The notes under the pieces: model-generated
What the model was told of the DNA's origin: nothing
The model's database searches: none
The model's input: the letters and a program-made list of their open reading frames with translations, nothing else
Shown: positions 1 through 5,641 of the stretch, one piece after another
How positions within the stretch are numbered: the first letter of the stretch is position 1
Layout: every line of letters begins with the position of its first letter
Made by a program: the position numbers and the translations under genes
Assembly (NCBI GenBank): GCA_021778375.1
Contig: JAJYCM010000168.1
Coordinates: forward strand, 1-6,180
Length of the DNA stretch: 6,180 nt
Direction of reading: 5' to 3'
DNA from: Bacteroidota bacterium
GTDB lineage: Bacteria > Bacteroidota > Ignavibacteria > Ignavibacteriales > Ignavibacteriaceae

Positions 1-76
1 TTACAGTATCTTCTTTTGAAGACACATCGACCATTTCGGCTTTGCCTTCTGAATTTATATGTGATAACTCATTCAT
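1..76 (-). CDS. moaC: Cyclic pyranopterin monophosphate synthase MoaC, N-terminal fragment (cut by window edge)
   Basis: Only the first 25 codons are inside the window; the gene continues beyond position 1. The translation contains SHINSEGKAEMVDVS followed by a Lys-Glu-Asp-Thr-Val stretch, which matches the well-known MoaC N-terminus (E. coli MoaC has a THINAAGEAHMVDVS-like start). MoaC is a cytoplasmic enzyme that takes the 3',8-cyclo-GTP made by MoaA and rearranges it to cyclic pyranopterin monophosphate in molybdenum cofactor synthesis. The ATG at 76-74 directly abuts the moaA stop codon (TAA at 79-77), with no spacer, so the two are almost certainly co-transcribed and translationally coupled. 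The catalytic residues of MoaC lie further downstream and are not visible here. The identification is firm for such a short piece because both the sequence and the moaA neighbour agree. Confidence 0.9.
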   Translation of the reverse strand, partial: MNELSHINSEGKAEMVDVSSKEDTV

Positions 77-1081
77 TTATCCGCCTATACTTAGCATATT
101 ATTTTCTTCAAGTTTCAACAATTCATCAACCCCAGGATGAACTTTCTTTTTTAGCTGCAATGCATTCTCTATCAAACCGCAGATATCATCGTCGGAGTAA
201 TTTTTATTATTTAATAATTCCTTAAAGCTCAACTCATCTTCACCTGAGGAAAATAGGCATAATTTCATTTTGCCCCTGGCGTCAATTCTTAATCTATTGC
301 ATGTTTCGCAAAAGTGGTTGGAAATAGAACTTATAAAACTTACTTTTCCGGTATGACCATCAATATGAAAGTCTTTCGCCACAAGATTTTTGAATGATGT
401 TATTTCAGTCAATTGATATTTTGTTTCAACAATATTTTTGATCTCTTTATAACTTATAAATCCATCACGGTTCCATCGATTGTTTCCGAAAGGCATAAAT
501 TCGATGAACCTAACGTTCATTTTCGAATCCTTTACGAGATCAACAAAATCAATTATCTCATCATCATTAACAAACCTCATTACAACAACATTTATCTTTA
601 GCGGTTCAAATCCTATCTCTGATGCTTTTTGGATAGATCGAATTACAGAGTCTAAATTATCCTTCCCGGTAATATATTTGAATCTTTCAGGTCTTAAAGA
701 ATCAAGACTGATATTAAGTTTATCGAGCCCGAATCTTTTCAAATTGTCGAGCTTATTTTCAAGCAAAGTGCCGTTTGTAGTTAGTCCAAATTCAAATCCG
801 TATTGTTGCTTTAATAAACTTACAGATTCAAAAAAGTGGATTATGTCTTTACGGACTAACGGTTCTCCACCTGTAAAACGGATCTTTTTTACTCCCAATT
901 TTCCGGTGAAAATATTTATTAACCTTAACAGTTCGTCATAAGAAAGTATTTCATTGCGTTGAAGCTTTTTAATTTTTGCATCGGCAGGATTGCAATAAAT
1001 ACAATTTAAATTGCACTTATCTGTAAGTGAAATCCTTAGATAATCATGTACTCTTTTAAAATTATCTTTTAAGGTTTGCAT
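77..1081 (-). CDS. moaA: GTP 3',8-cyclase MoaA (radical SAM enzyme, molybdenum cofactor step 1)
   Basis: This 334-residue protein has the full MoaA architecture and the usual family length. MoaA is a cytoplasmic radical SAM enzyme that converts GTP to (8S)-3',8-cyclo-7,8-dihydroGTP. The N-terminal cluster motif is CNLNCIYC (C23, C27, C30), which holds the SAM-binding 4Fe-4S cluster, preceded by LRISLTDK. The SAM-binding GGEP motif is at residues 71-74 within RFTGGEPLVRKDI. The second, substrate-binding 4Fe-4S cluster is supplied by C258, C261 and C275 (CETCNRLRIDARG, then KLCLF). The protein ends in Gly-Gly, the conserved MoaA tail that reaches into the active site. All key residues are present, so the enzyme should be active. 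The ATG at 1081 gives the expected N-terminus, although no clear Shine-Dalgarno sequence precedes it. It lies 19 nt after the stop of the upstream CMD gene and touches moaC downstream, implying one leftward operon. Confidence 0.97.
   Translation of the reverse strand: MQTLKDNFKRVHDYLRISLTDKCNLNCIYCNPADAKIKKLQRNEILSYDELLRLINIFTGKLGVKKIRFTGGEPLVRKDIIHFFESVSLLKQQYGFEFGLTTNGTLLENKLDNLKRFGLDKLNISLDSLRPERFKYITGKDNLDSVIRSIQKASEIGFEPLKINVVVMRFVNDDEIIDFVDLVKDSKMNVRFIEFMPFGNNRWNRDGFISYKEIKNIVETKYQLTEITSFKNLVAKDFHIDGHTGKVSFISSISNHFCETCNRLRIDARGKMKLCLFSSGEDELSFKELLNNKNYSDDDICGLIENALQLKKKVHPGVDELLKLEENNMLSIGG
81..86 (-). promoter_or_regulatory. Ribosome binding site of moaC inside the last codons of moaA
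   Basis: Read on the minus strand the sequence is AGGCGG, followed by ATAA and then the moaC ATG. It matches 5 of 6 bases of AGGAGG, with a short spacing of 4 nt. Its last five bases belong to the two glycine codons (GGC GGA) that end MoaA, so one stretch encodes the essential Gly-Gly tail of MoaA and probably recruits the ribosome for moaC. The sequence is seen directly; the role is inferred. Confidence 0.6.
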
Positions 1082-1100
1082 ATATGATAATGGAGATATT

Positions 1101-1418
1101 TTATTTGTCTTCTTTATCCATTACATCGTCAATCCAACTCATAGCCGCCATCATCGAAGGTAGACCTATAGTAGGAAGCGAAAGAAGTACAGCATGCTGC
1201 ATTTCCTTTTTTGTAACGCCTACTTTAATGGCTTTTCTGACATGAGAGTGGAAAGCGCCTTCTAAACGGGCGCCGGCAGAAATACCTAATTTAATTAACG
1301 CGCGGGTCTTTTCGTCAAGGGGTCCTGCGCTGTGAACCGCATTGCCTATCATTTCGTATGCATTTGCTACTTCAGGATATTCCTCTTGAAATTTCTTAAA
1401 TCTTTTTGGTATTGCCAT
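1101..1418 (-). CDS. Carboxymuconolactone decarboxylase (CMD) family protein, lacking the AhpD-type cysteines
   Basis: This is a 105-residue, mostly helical cytoplasmic protein of the CMD/AhpD superfamily, whose members usually form oligomers. The family core is visible as KTRALIKLGISAGARLEG (residues 37-54), then H59, A63 and G67 in the family spacing HxxxAxxxG, followed by VTKKEMQHAVLLSLPTIG. In AhpD-type peroxidases a CxxC motif sits just before the conserved histidine; here the aligned positions are L52 and A55, and the protein has no cysteine at all, so AhpD-like thiol peroxidase activity is not expected. It resembles true gamma-CMD proteins in that respect, but no aromatic degradation genes are nearby and the substrate is unknown. 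An upstream in-frame ATG at 1454 would give 117 residues; the ATG at 1418 is preferred because AAGGAA precedes it by 6 nt and the family core starts soon after. It is the first gene of the operon with moaA and moaC. Confidence 0.85.
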   Translation of the reverse strand: MAIPKRFKKFQEEYPEVANAYEMIGNAVHSAGPLDEKTRALIKLGISAGARLEGAFHSHVRKAIKVGVTKKEMQHAVLLSLPTIGLPSMMAAMSWIDDVMDKEDK

Positions 1419-1424
1419 AGTAGT

Positions 1425-1430
1425 TTCCTT
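1425..1430 (-). promoter_or_regulatory. Ribosome binding site fixing the CMD gene start
   Basis: The minus strand reads AAGGAA, then 6 nt, then ATG at 1418-1416. This purine-rich site with good spacing supports the 1418 start. The alternative ATG at 1454 follows AATTCTA and has no such site. Confidence 0.6.
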
Positions 1431-1478
1431 TAAAAATTGTTTTTGATTTGACAATTAGAATTTATAGTATTGCCATTT

Positions 1479-1495
1479 ATCCGCCACAGGCGGAT
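1479..1495. repeat. Perfect 7-bp inverted repeat (hairpin) in the leader of the CMD-moaA operon
   Basis: The sequence ATCCGCC-ACA-GGCGGAT is an exact 7-bp palindrome around a 3-nt centre, much richer in G+C than its AT-rich setting. It lies 60 to 77 nt upstream of the preferred CMD start, so it is either in the 5' leader transcript or next to the promoter. On the plus strand it is followed by TTGTTTTTTG, which is terminator-like, but no plus-strand gene ends here. Possible roles are an operator, a leader hairpin or a copy of a dispersed palindromic repeat; the sequence alone does not decide. Confidence 0.7.
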
Positions 1496-1854
1496 TGTTT
1501 TTTGTGTCAAGTTATTTCAAGTTTGTTTTACATATTCCATGTTCCATCAAACATATTCCATTGCGGCTTGTCTCACTGTGTTATGTCAAATAAAATTGAT
1601 ATTGATAACAAAACCTTACATTTATAAATATCAACAATTTTGCCAGAAGAAAAGCTAAGAATTAGTGATAATAATAAGCTTTTTCTTGAAGATATTCTCA
1701 CTACTAAGAATTGGCTTTTTATAATTTCTTTATTCGGAAAGATAAAGATGTTAATTTATTTAGTCATGTCAGATAAATGTTGGAAAAACTGCCAGTCGAG
1801 AGAATTGCAGAACTGATAACAGTTTTTAATGGTTAATTAATTGTTTGACTTTAT

Positions 1855-1866
1855 TAGTGTCCGGTT
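1855..1866 (+). mobile_element. Possible remnant of an insertion sequence end
   Basis: The sequence TAGTGTCCGGTT, followed by an AT-rich stretch, resembles from memory the terminal repeat of some IS4-type elements found in Bacteroidota and relatives. A short frame with a transposase-like first few residues begins about 130 nt downstream. No matching inverted copy (AACCGGACACTA) is present elsewhere in the window, so any element is incomplete. The match is by recollection and has not been verified. Confidence 0.25.
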
Positions 1867-1995
1867 GTTAAAATTATGAATGGTTATAAGCGTATAATTA
1901 ATAATACCCTAAACAAATATATTTTTGTTATCGATTTGAATTGAGAAATACCAATTTTATTGCTAAAATATAATTTTATGAAAAGAGAGGTTAAA

Positions 1996-2082
1996 ATGGA
2001 CACAAGCAAAAAAGTCTTTTCTCTACATTCAAGCTATGCGTTTATGGGGTTACTCGAATCCAATACTTTAATTATTATTTAA
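1996..2082 (+). CDS. Orphan 28-codon reading frame, possible truncated transposase N-terminus
   Basis: The frame begins MDTSKKVFSLHSSYAFMG and stops at TAA 2080-2082. A good Shine-Dalgarno sequence, GAGAGG at 1985-1990, sits 5 nt before the ATG; an in-frame ATG at 1978 could add six residues but lacks such a site. I do not recognise the protein as a whole. The first residues (M-D-T-S-K-K-V-F-S) loosely resemble the N-terminus of some IS4-type transposases, and a possible element end lies upstream, so it may be the left-over start of a deleted transposase. It could equally be a chance frame or a short leader peptide. Confidence 0.25.
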   Translation: MDTSKKVFSLHSSYAFMGLLESNTLIII

Positions 2083-2196
2083 CTAAATTAATTACTGACA
2101 TTTATAAGGAGTAATTACATAACTCAATTTCTCATATAATTCAACTTTCATGGTTACAAGCATTAATGAATATTATTTTTTTCTTAGGGTTTAAAT

Positions 2197-4638
2197 ATGA
2201 AAAGTATATCAAACCGATACGGTATTAACTTCTTGAGTAATTGTTTTAACTATCCCAATAAAATAATTAATTTATTAAAACCGTTTAAGAAAAAGGATGC
2301 TCTCCTACTAGTTTTATTTTATTTCTTACCAATATGTATGGTATCTGCACAGCAATGGCAATTAGCAAGTGGCCCACAGGGGCTTAATCCAAATGACGTC
2401 TACTTCACAAGATCAGGCAAGCTTTTTTGTACAAATTATCAAGGTTTATATATTTCAAATGATTACGGCGTTACATGGAAAGGTATTTCTACAACACAGC
2501 AATTGGGTATTTTTTATAAATTAACAGAGAGAAAGAACGGAAGCATGTTAGCAGTAACAGACAAAGGCATTGCGTGCAGCAAGGATTCCGGTCAAACTTG
2601 GACTATGTTATACAATATCTACGGGTTAAATTATTATACTACAGGTTACATTTCCGAATCGCCCAGAGATTCTTCCTTATTTTTTGTTATGGACTCGACT
2701 CTATTTAAGAGCACGGATGGAGGATATAACTGGATGCAGGAATGGACAGGAAATGGGATTATTGACAGCTATGCAATTGATGATTCCGGTACAATATATC
2801 TTGGAGAGCGGAAAGGAAAATTATTAAAAAGCACAGATGGAGGAAGGACTTTTCGTCAACTAACAATCGGTTATTCATTAGGGGGTTCTGATATAGAACA
2901 CATAATGACGAACCATTCAGGCGGATTATATTTTTTCTTAGATAACGGTGAATGCCCTACTATTCACTACGAAAATAATATTGTTACTGAGGTACAATTT
3001 GGATGGACAAACCTTCCGCTTGGAGTAACATTTGGAGGAGATTTAATATATAAATCAGGTAACAGTATCGCGATATATAATCACATAACAAGGCAATCTG
3101 AAATACTTTCAACTCCCGGTTTTGTAAAAGACCAGTTCGCACAAAAAGTAACTACATTCAAAAACATATGGGTTTCGAGTTTCAGCTCTTACGGATTAGA
3201 TCGGTCAACCGATGGAGGGCGCTTTTGGACGGATATAAATAACGGTACGGGTTATAAGCAATGTATATCAATCTTTTTGACTCCCAATGGAAATATTTAT
3301 ACGGGGACATTTGGCTATGCTTTTTGGGGCGGGCTATTTAAATCTTCCGATGCAGGTAAATCATGGTATGATTTAAACCCGGGGAATTTTAATGCCTATT
3401 TTACGCATATATATAATGATGGTAATGGCAGTCTTATAGCAGGAGGATCATATGGAGTGTTCGTATCAGATAACTCAGTGTCAGACTGGTATAAAGCTAC
3501 CGGTGTGTCCTTAGCATTCTCTCTTTATGCAAGCAAAGACAGCACAATATTTGCTGGAGATATATCTAACGGACTCTGCATTTCTAAGGATAATGGAGCA
3601 CACTTTTATCAATCAAATAACGGAATTCAGCATTCATATTTTTTTGGCTTCGGAGAAAGCAAGACAGGAAGAATATTTGCGGCATCGTGGCCCAGCGGGA
3701 TATATTATTCAGATAACGATGGGAATAAGTGGACTTATATTAATAATGATTTAACGAACAACAATGATTTTTTTAATTTCCAATATAAAAACGACACAGT
3801 GTTTGCAGCTACATCAGGCGGAGTAGCTTTCAGCATAGATAACGGATTATCATGGCAATACTTAAATTCATCCTTATCATATGGACACATAAATAAAATT
3901 TTACTATCACCATACGGAGACATAGTTGCAGCATCTGCAAATGATGGTATTTTTGTAAGCAAAGACGCAGGGATAAGCTGGGACAGGCTAGGCAGCGGTT
4001 TAGACAGTCTTAACGTTAATGATATGGCGTTTGACAAAAATAATGTGCTATATGCTGCGACTAATTCCGGCATTTTCTATTTGGATAGATACTACTTGCC
4101 TGAACCAATATACCCTTTAAATGGCGCAGCAAATGAATCAGATATAGTGACTTTGAACTGGCATAAAACTCCGTCTATTAGCCATTATCATTTACAAGTT
4201 TCAACAGATAGTTTATTCAATCAAATAGTTATAAATGATACAACTATTAAGCAAGAGACTTTGCAAATCGGACCATTGAAATATTTAACGACATACTTTT
4301 GGCGAGTTGGCGTCAATACAAAAAGCGGTAATGAAGAATTTTCACAAATAAGTCATTTCTCGACTGCAACGCCATCGACTTTTTCAATTGAGCAAAACTT
4401 TCCAAACCCCTTTAATCCACTTACAACAATTGTTTTTGCAGTACCATTCACAGCGCGCGCTGCATTAAAGGTTTATAATGTACTTGGTCAATTAGTTGCA
4501 ACTTTGCTAGATCAACAGTTTACTAAAGGTAGTCACGAATATGTTTGGAATGCATCTTCATATTCAAGCGGTATATATTTCTTCAGACTTGAATCAAATG
4601 GCTTTAGCCAAACTATAAAAGCATTATTATTGAAATAG
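2197..4638 (+). CDS. Secreted Asp-box (BNR-type) beta-propeller protein with fibronectin III-like domain and type IX sorting domain
   Basis: This 813-residue protein is built for export. A long polar, basic N-region (residues 1-34, with KPFKKK) leads into a hydrophobic core LLLVLFYFLPICMV (36-49), with probable signal peptidase I cleavage after A51 (VSA-QQW). Residues 52-632 are Asp-box repeats of the SxDxGxxW type, for example STDGGYNW (172-179), SSDAGKSW (383-390) and SKDAGISW (588-595). Residues about 634-724 look like a fibronectin type III domain (VTLNWHKTPS, then HYHLQVSTD and TYFWRVGVNT). Residues 727-813 form a type IX secretion C-terminal sorting domain (NFPNPFNPLTTI, then LKVYNVLGQLVATL, YSSGIYFFRLES and a basic end), so the product should cross the outer membrane and be released or anchored at the surface. 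Asp-boxes are structural and do not prove sialidase activity; substrate or ligand is unknown. The ATG at 2197 is the only ATG upstream of the signal core; its ribosome site (AGGG) is weak. It appears to be a single-gene unit. Confidence 0.92.
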   Translation: MKSISNRYGINFLSNCFNYPNKIINLLKPFKKKDALLLVLFYFLPICMVSAQQWQLASGPQGLNPNDVYFTRSGKLFCTNYQGLYISNDYGVTWKGISTTQQLGIFYKLTERKNGSMLAVTDKGIACSKDSGQTWTMLYNIYGLNYYTTGYISESPRDSSLFFVMDSTLFKSTDGGYNWMQEWTGNGIIDSYAIDDSGTIYLGERKGKLLKSTDGGRTFRQLTIGYSLGGSDIEHIMTNHSGGLYFFLDNGECPTIHYENNIVTEVQFGWTNLPLGVTFGGDLIYKSGNSIAIYNHITRQSEILSTPGFVKDQFAQKVTTFKNIWVSSFSSYGLDRSTDGGRFWTDINNGTGYKQCISIFLTPNGNIYTGTFGYAFWGGLFKSSDAGKSWYDLNPGNFNAYFTHIYNDGNGSLIAGGSYGVFVSDNSVSDWYKATGVSLAFSLYASKDSTIFAGDISNGLCISKDNGAHFYQSNNGIQHSYFFGFGESKTGRIFAASWPSGIYYSDNDGNKWTYINNDLTNNNDFFNFQYKNDTVFAATSGGVAFSIDNGLSWQYLNSSLSYGHINKILLSPYGDIVAASANDGIFVSKDAGISWDRLGSGLDSLNVNDMAFDKNNVLYAATNSGIFYLDRYYLPEPIYPLNGAANESDIVTLNWHKTPSISHYHLQVSTDSLFNQIVINDTTIKQETLQIGPLKYLTTYFWRVGVNTKSGNEEFSQISHFSTATPSTFSIEQNFPNPFNPLTTIVFAVPFTARAALKVYNVLGQLVATLLDQQFTKGSHEYVWNASSYSSGIYFFRLESNGFSQTIKALLLK
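2455..4086 (+). repeat. Array of about 14 protein repeats of ~42 residues (Asp-box blades)
   Basis: Recognisable Asp-boxes start at residues 87, 128, 172, 212, 337, 383, 424 (degenerate, SDNSVSDW), 463, 505, 546 and 588, spaced 39 to 46 residues apart. The one large gap, 212 to 337, is 125 residues, which is three repeat lengths and therefore hides two repeats with decayed motifs (near Y258 and Y294-N295). One further repeat without the box ends near GIFYLD (625-630). This makes about 14 units, which would suit two seven-bladed propellers in tandem, as in GH74-like folds; the fold is inferred from spacing alone. Confidence 0.75.
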
Positions 4639-4720
4639 AAATTTATTTTTGAAGAAATTAGTAAAGAAAATAAAACCAAAGTATAATGACTATGAGAAAA
4701 GGGAAGTACTAATATACACT

Positions 4721-4760
4721 TTCCATTATTCTGCTCCGCAAACGAAATAATGCATTGGAA
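4721..4760. repeat. Imperfect inverted repeat downstream of the secreted-protein gene
   Basis: An inner pair CATTATT/AATAATG (4724-4730 with 4746-4752) is flanked by an outer TTCCA/TGGAA pair, with a few unpaired bases on the right arm. It lies 83 nt after the stop codon of the secreted protein. It is not followed by a run of T, so it is not a standard rho-independent terminator; it could stabilise a transcript end or be chance in AT-rich DNA. Confidence 0.35.
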
Positions 4761-4918
4761 GAGTGAAATGATTGTTTATTGTCTTTATTAAAGTTTTGCA
4801 TATTTTCGTTTTGATTGAAATATTTTGCAGTTGTCTTTTTATTTAGGCAGAAGAATGACTTTTAATAACATTTTATAGGAAACATATCAGTTCGGCAAAG
4901 GTCATTAACAAATTAATT

Positions 4919-4923
4919 AAGGA
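4919..4923 (+). promoter_or_regulatory. Ribosome binding site of the membrane methyltransferase
   Basis: AAGGA stands 8 nt before the ATG at 4932. This supports 4932 over the in-frame ATG at codon 6, which would also cut into the first membrane segment. Confidence 0.6.
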
Positions 4924-4931
4924 TACTATCC

Positions 4932-5609
4932 ATGAAAAATCTTGGCATGCAAGCGTTCGGAGGGTTTTTATTTTTATTTCTCGTTATGTCGTCATCGATC
5001 TTTCTTCCGGCATGGACTTTCAACTATTGGCAGGCATGGACTTTTCTGGCTGTGTTTTTCGGTTCAGTTCTGGCAATCACCATCTATCTTATGAAAAAGG
5101 ACCCAAAGCTTTTGGAGCGACGGGTGAGGGGAGGGCCGAGTGCTGAGAAGGAGAAAAGTCAGCAGGTCATTCAGTCAATTGCTGGAATCGCGTTTATCGC
5201 CATATTTCTCATATCCGCACTCGATCACCGCTTTGGATGGTCTGCGGTATCACTGTTTATTGTCTTAGTGGGAGATGTGCTAGTTGCGCTTGGACTACTC
5301 GTTGTATTTTTAGTGTTCCGAGAAAACACCTTTACCTCGGCGACCATCGAAATCGCCACCGATCAGAAAGTCATTTCGACAGGGCCATACTCGCTCGTGC
5401 GTCATCCAATGTATAGCGGAGCATTCATCATGTTATTGGGTGTGCCTATCGCGCTTGGATCATGGTGGGGACTGCTTGCTGTCATCCCACTTATACTTGT
5501 GATTGTGGCGAGGCTTTTTGATGAAGAGAAATTTCTTGCACAGAGTTTAGTGGGTTATCCAGAATATTTGAATAGGGTTTTGTATCGTCTTATCCCGTTT
5601 GTTTGGTAA
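4932..5609 (+). CDS. Integral membrane methyltransferase, isoprenylcysteine carboxyl methyltransferase/phospholipid methyltransferase type
   Basis: This 225-residue protein has about six hydrophobic segments (roughly residues 8-26, 33-54, 78-97, 103-129, 159-175 and 177-195), so it sits in the inner membrane. The C-terminal half carries the family's S-adenosylmethionine-binding signature GPYSLVRHPMYSG (151-163, with R157, H158, P159, Y161), then DEEKFL (197-202) with the conserved acidic pair E198/E199 and YPEYLNRV (209-216). These residues mark the ICMT/PEMT-like methyltransferase superfamily. Bacterial members act on varied lipids or small molecules, so the substrate cannot be named; a lipid or amphipathic acceptor at the membrane is the reasonable guess. 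The gene stands alone, 293 bp after the secreted-protein gene, and ends in its own terminator. Its G+C is higher than its neighbours (33 of 60 bases at 5341-5400, against 23 of 60 at 3901-3960 in the preceding gene), which may reflect acquisition by transfer. Confidence 0.88.
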   Translation: MKNLGMQAFGGFLFLFLVMSSSIFLPAWTFNYWQAWTFLAVFFGSVLAITIYLMKKDPKLLERRVRGGPSAEKEKSQQVIQSIAGIAFIAIFLISALDHRFGWSAVSLFIVLVGDVLVALGLLVVFLVFRENTFTSATIEIATDQKVISTGPYSLVRHPMYSGAFIMLLGVPIALGSWWGLLAVIPLILVIVARLFDEEKFLAQSLVGYPEYLNRVLYRLIPFVW

Positions 5610-5612
5610 CAA

Positions 5613-5641
5613 AACAGCTCAGAAAATTGAGTTGTTTTTTT
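5613..5641 (+). terminator. Rho-independent terminator of the methyltransferase gene
   Basis: AACAGCTCA (5613-5621) pairs with TGAGTTGTT (5628-5636) over nine base pairs including one G-U, around a 6-nt loop, and runs into seven T residues (5635-5641). It starts 3 nt after the TAA stop codon at 5607-5609, the expected place. Confidence 0.8.

Larger units (their letters stand above)
1419..2196. other. Divergent intergenic region, about 780 bp, AT-rich, no convincing protein gene
   Basis: This stretch separates the leftward moa operon from the rightward secreted-protein gene and must hold both promoters. On the minus side a TTGACA hexamer lies at 1510-1505, but no matching -10 box stands at the normal distance. 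On the plus side a perfect TATAAT lies at 2135-2140, 56 nt before the ATG at 2197, without a good -35 partner, so it is only a weak candidate. An 11-bp direct repeat (ACATATTCCAT) occurs at 1530-1540 and 1551-1561. A stop-free stretch at 1628-1813 lacks an ATG. A transposon-end-like sequence at 1855-1866 and a 28-codon frame at 1996-2082 are listed separately. The region may be a decayed insertion site. Confidence 0.6.

Noticed and set aside
480..941. A 153-codon plus-strand frame opposite moaA
   Set aside because: It lies entirely within the well-supported moaA gene on the other strand and reads as its antisense shadow, with serine- and asparagine-rich low-quality sequence.
1479..1510. Palindrome followed by T-rich DNA read as a plus-strand terminator
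   Set aside because: No plus-strand gene ends upstream of it; the nearest genes on the left run the other way, so a terminator role has no substrate.
1470..1658. A 62-codon plus-strand frame from the ATG-containing start near 1470
   Set aside because: It runs antisense through the CMD leader and its palindrome, has no ribosome site, and its Phe/Ile/Cys-rich composition is not protein-like.
1628..1813. A 62-codon stop-free plus-strand stretch containing LPEEKLRISDNNKLFLEDIL, possibly from a TTG at 1640
   Set aside because: It has no ATG at its beginning, no ribosome site before the TTG, no recognisable family, and the second half looks like random AT-rich translation. It could be a gene relic but there is no positive support.
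3735..4073. A 112-codon minus-strand frame opposite the secreted propeller gene
   Set aside because: It is antisense to the clearly coding Asp-box repeats, which explain the open frame.
2197..4638. Reading the Asp-box protein as a sialidase
   Set aside because: Asp-boxes are shared by many propellers; the arginine triad and the catalytic Tyr/Glu arrangement of sialidases could not be identified.
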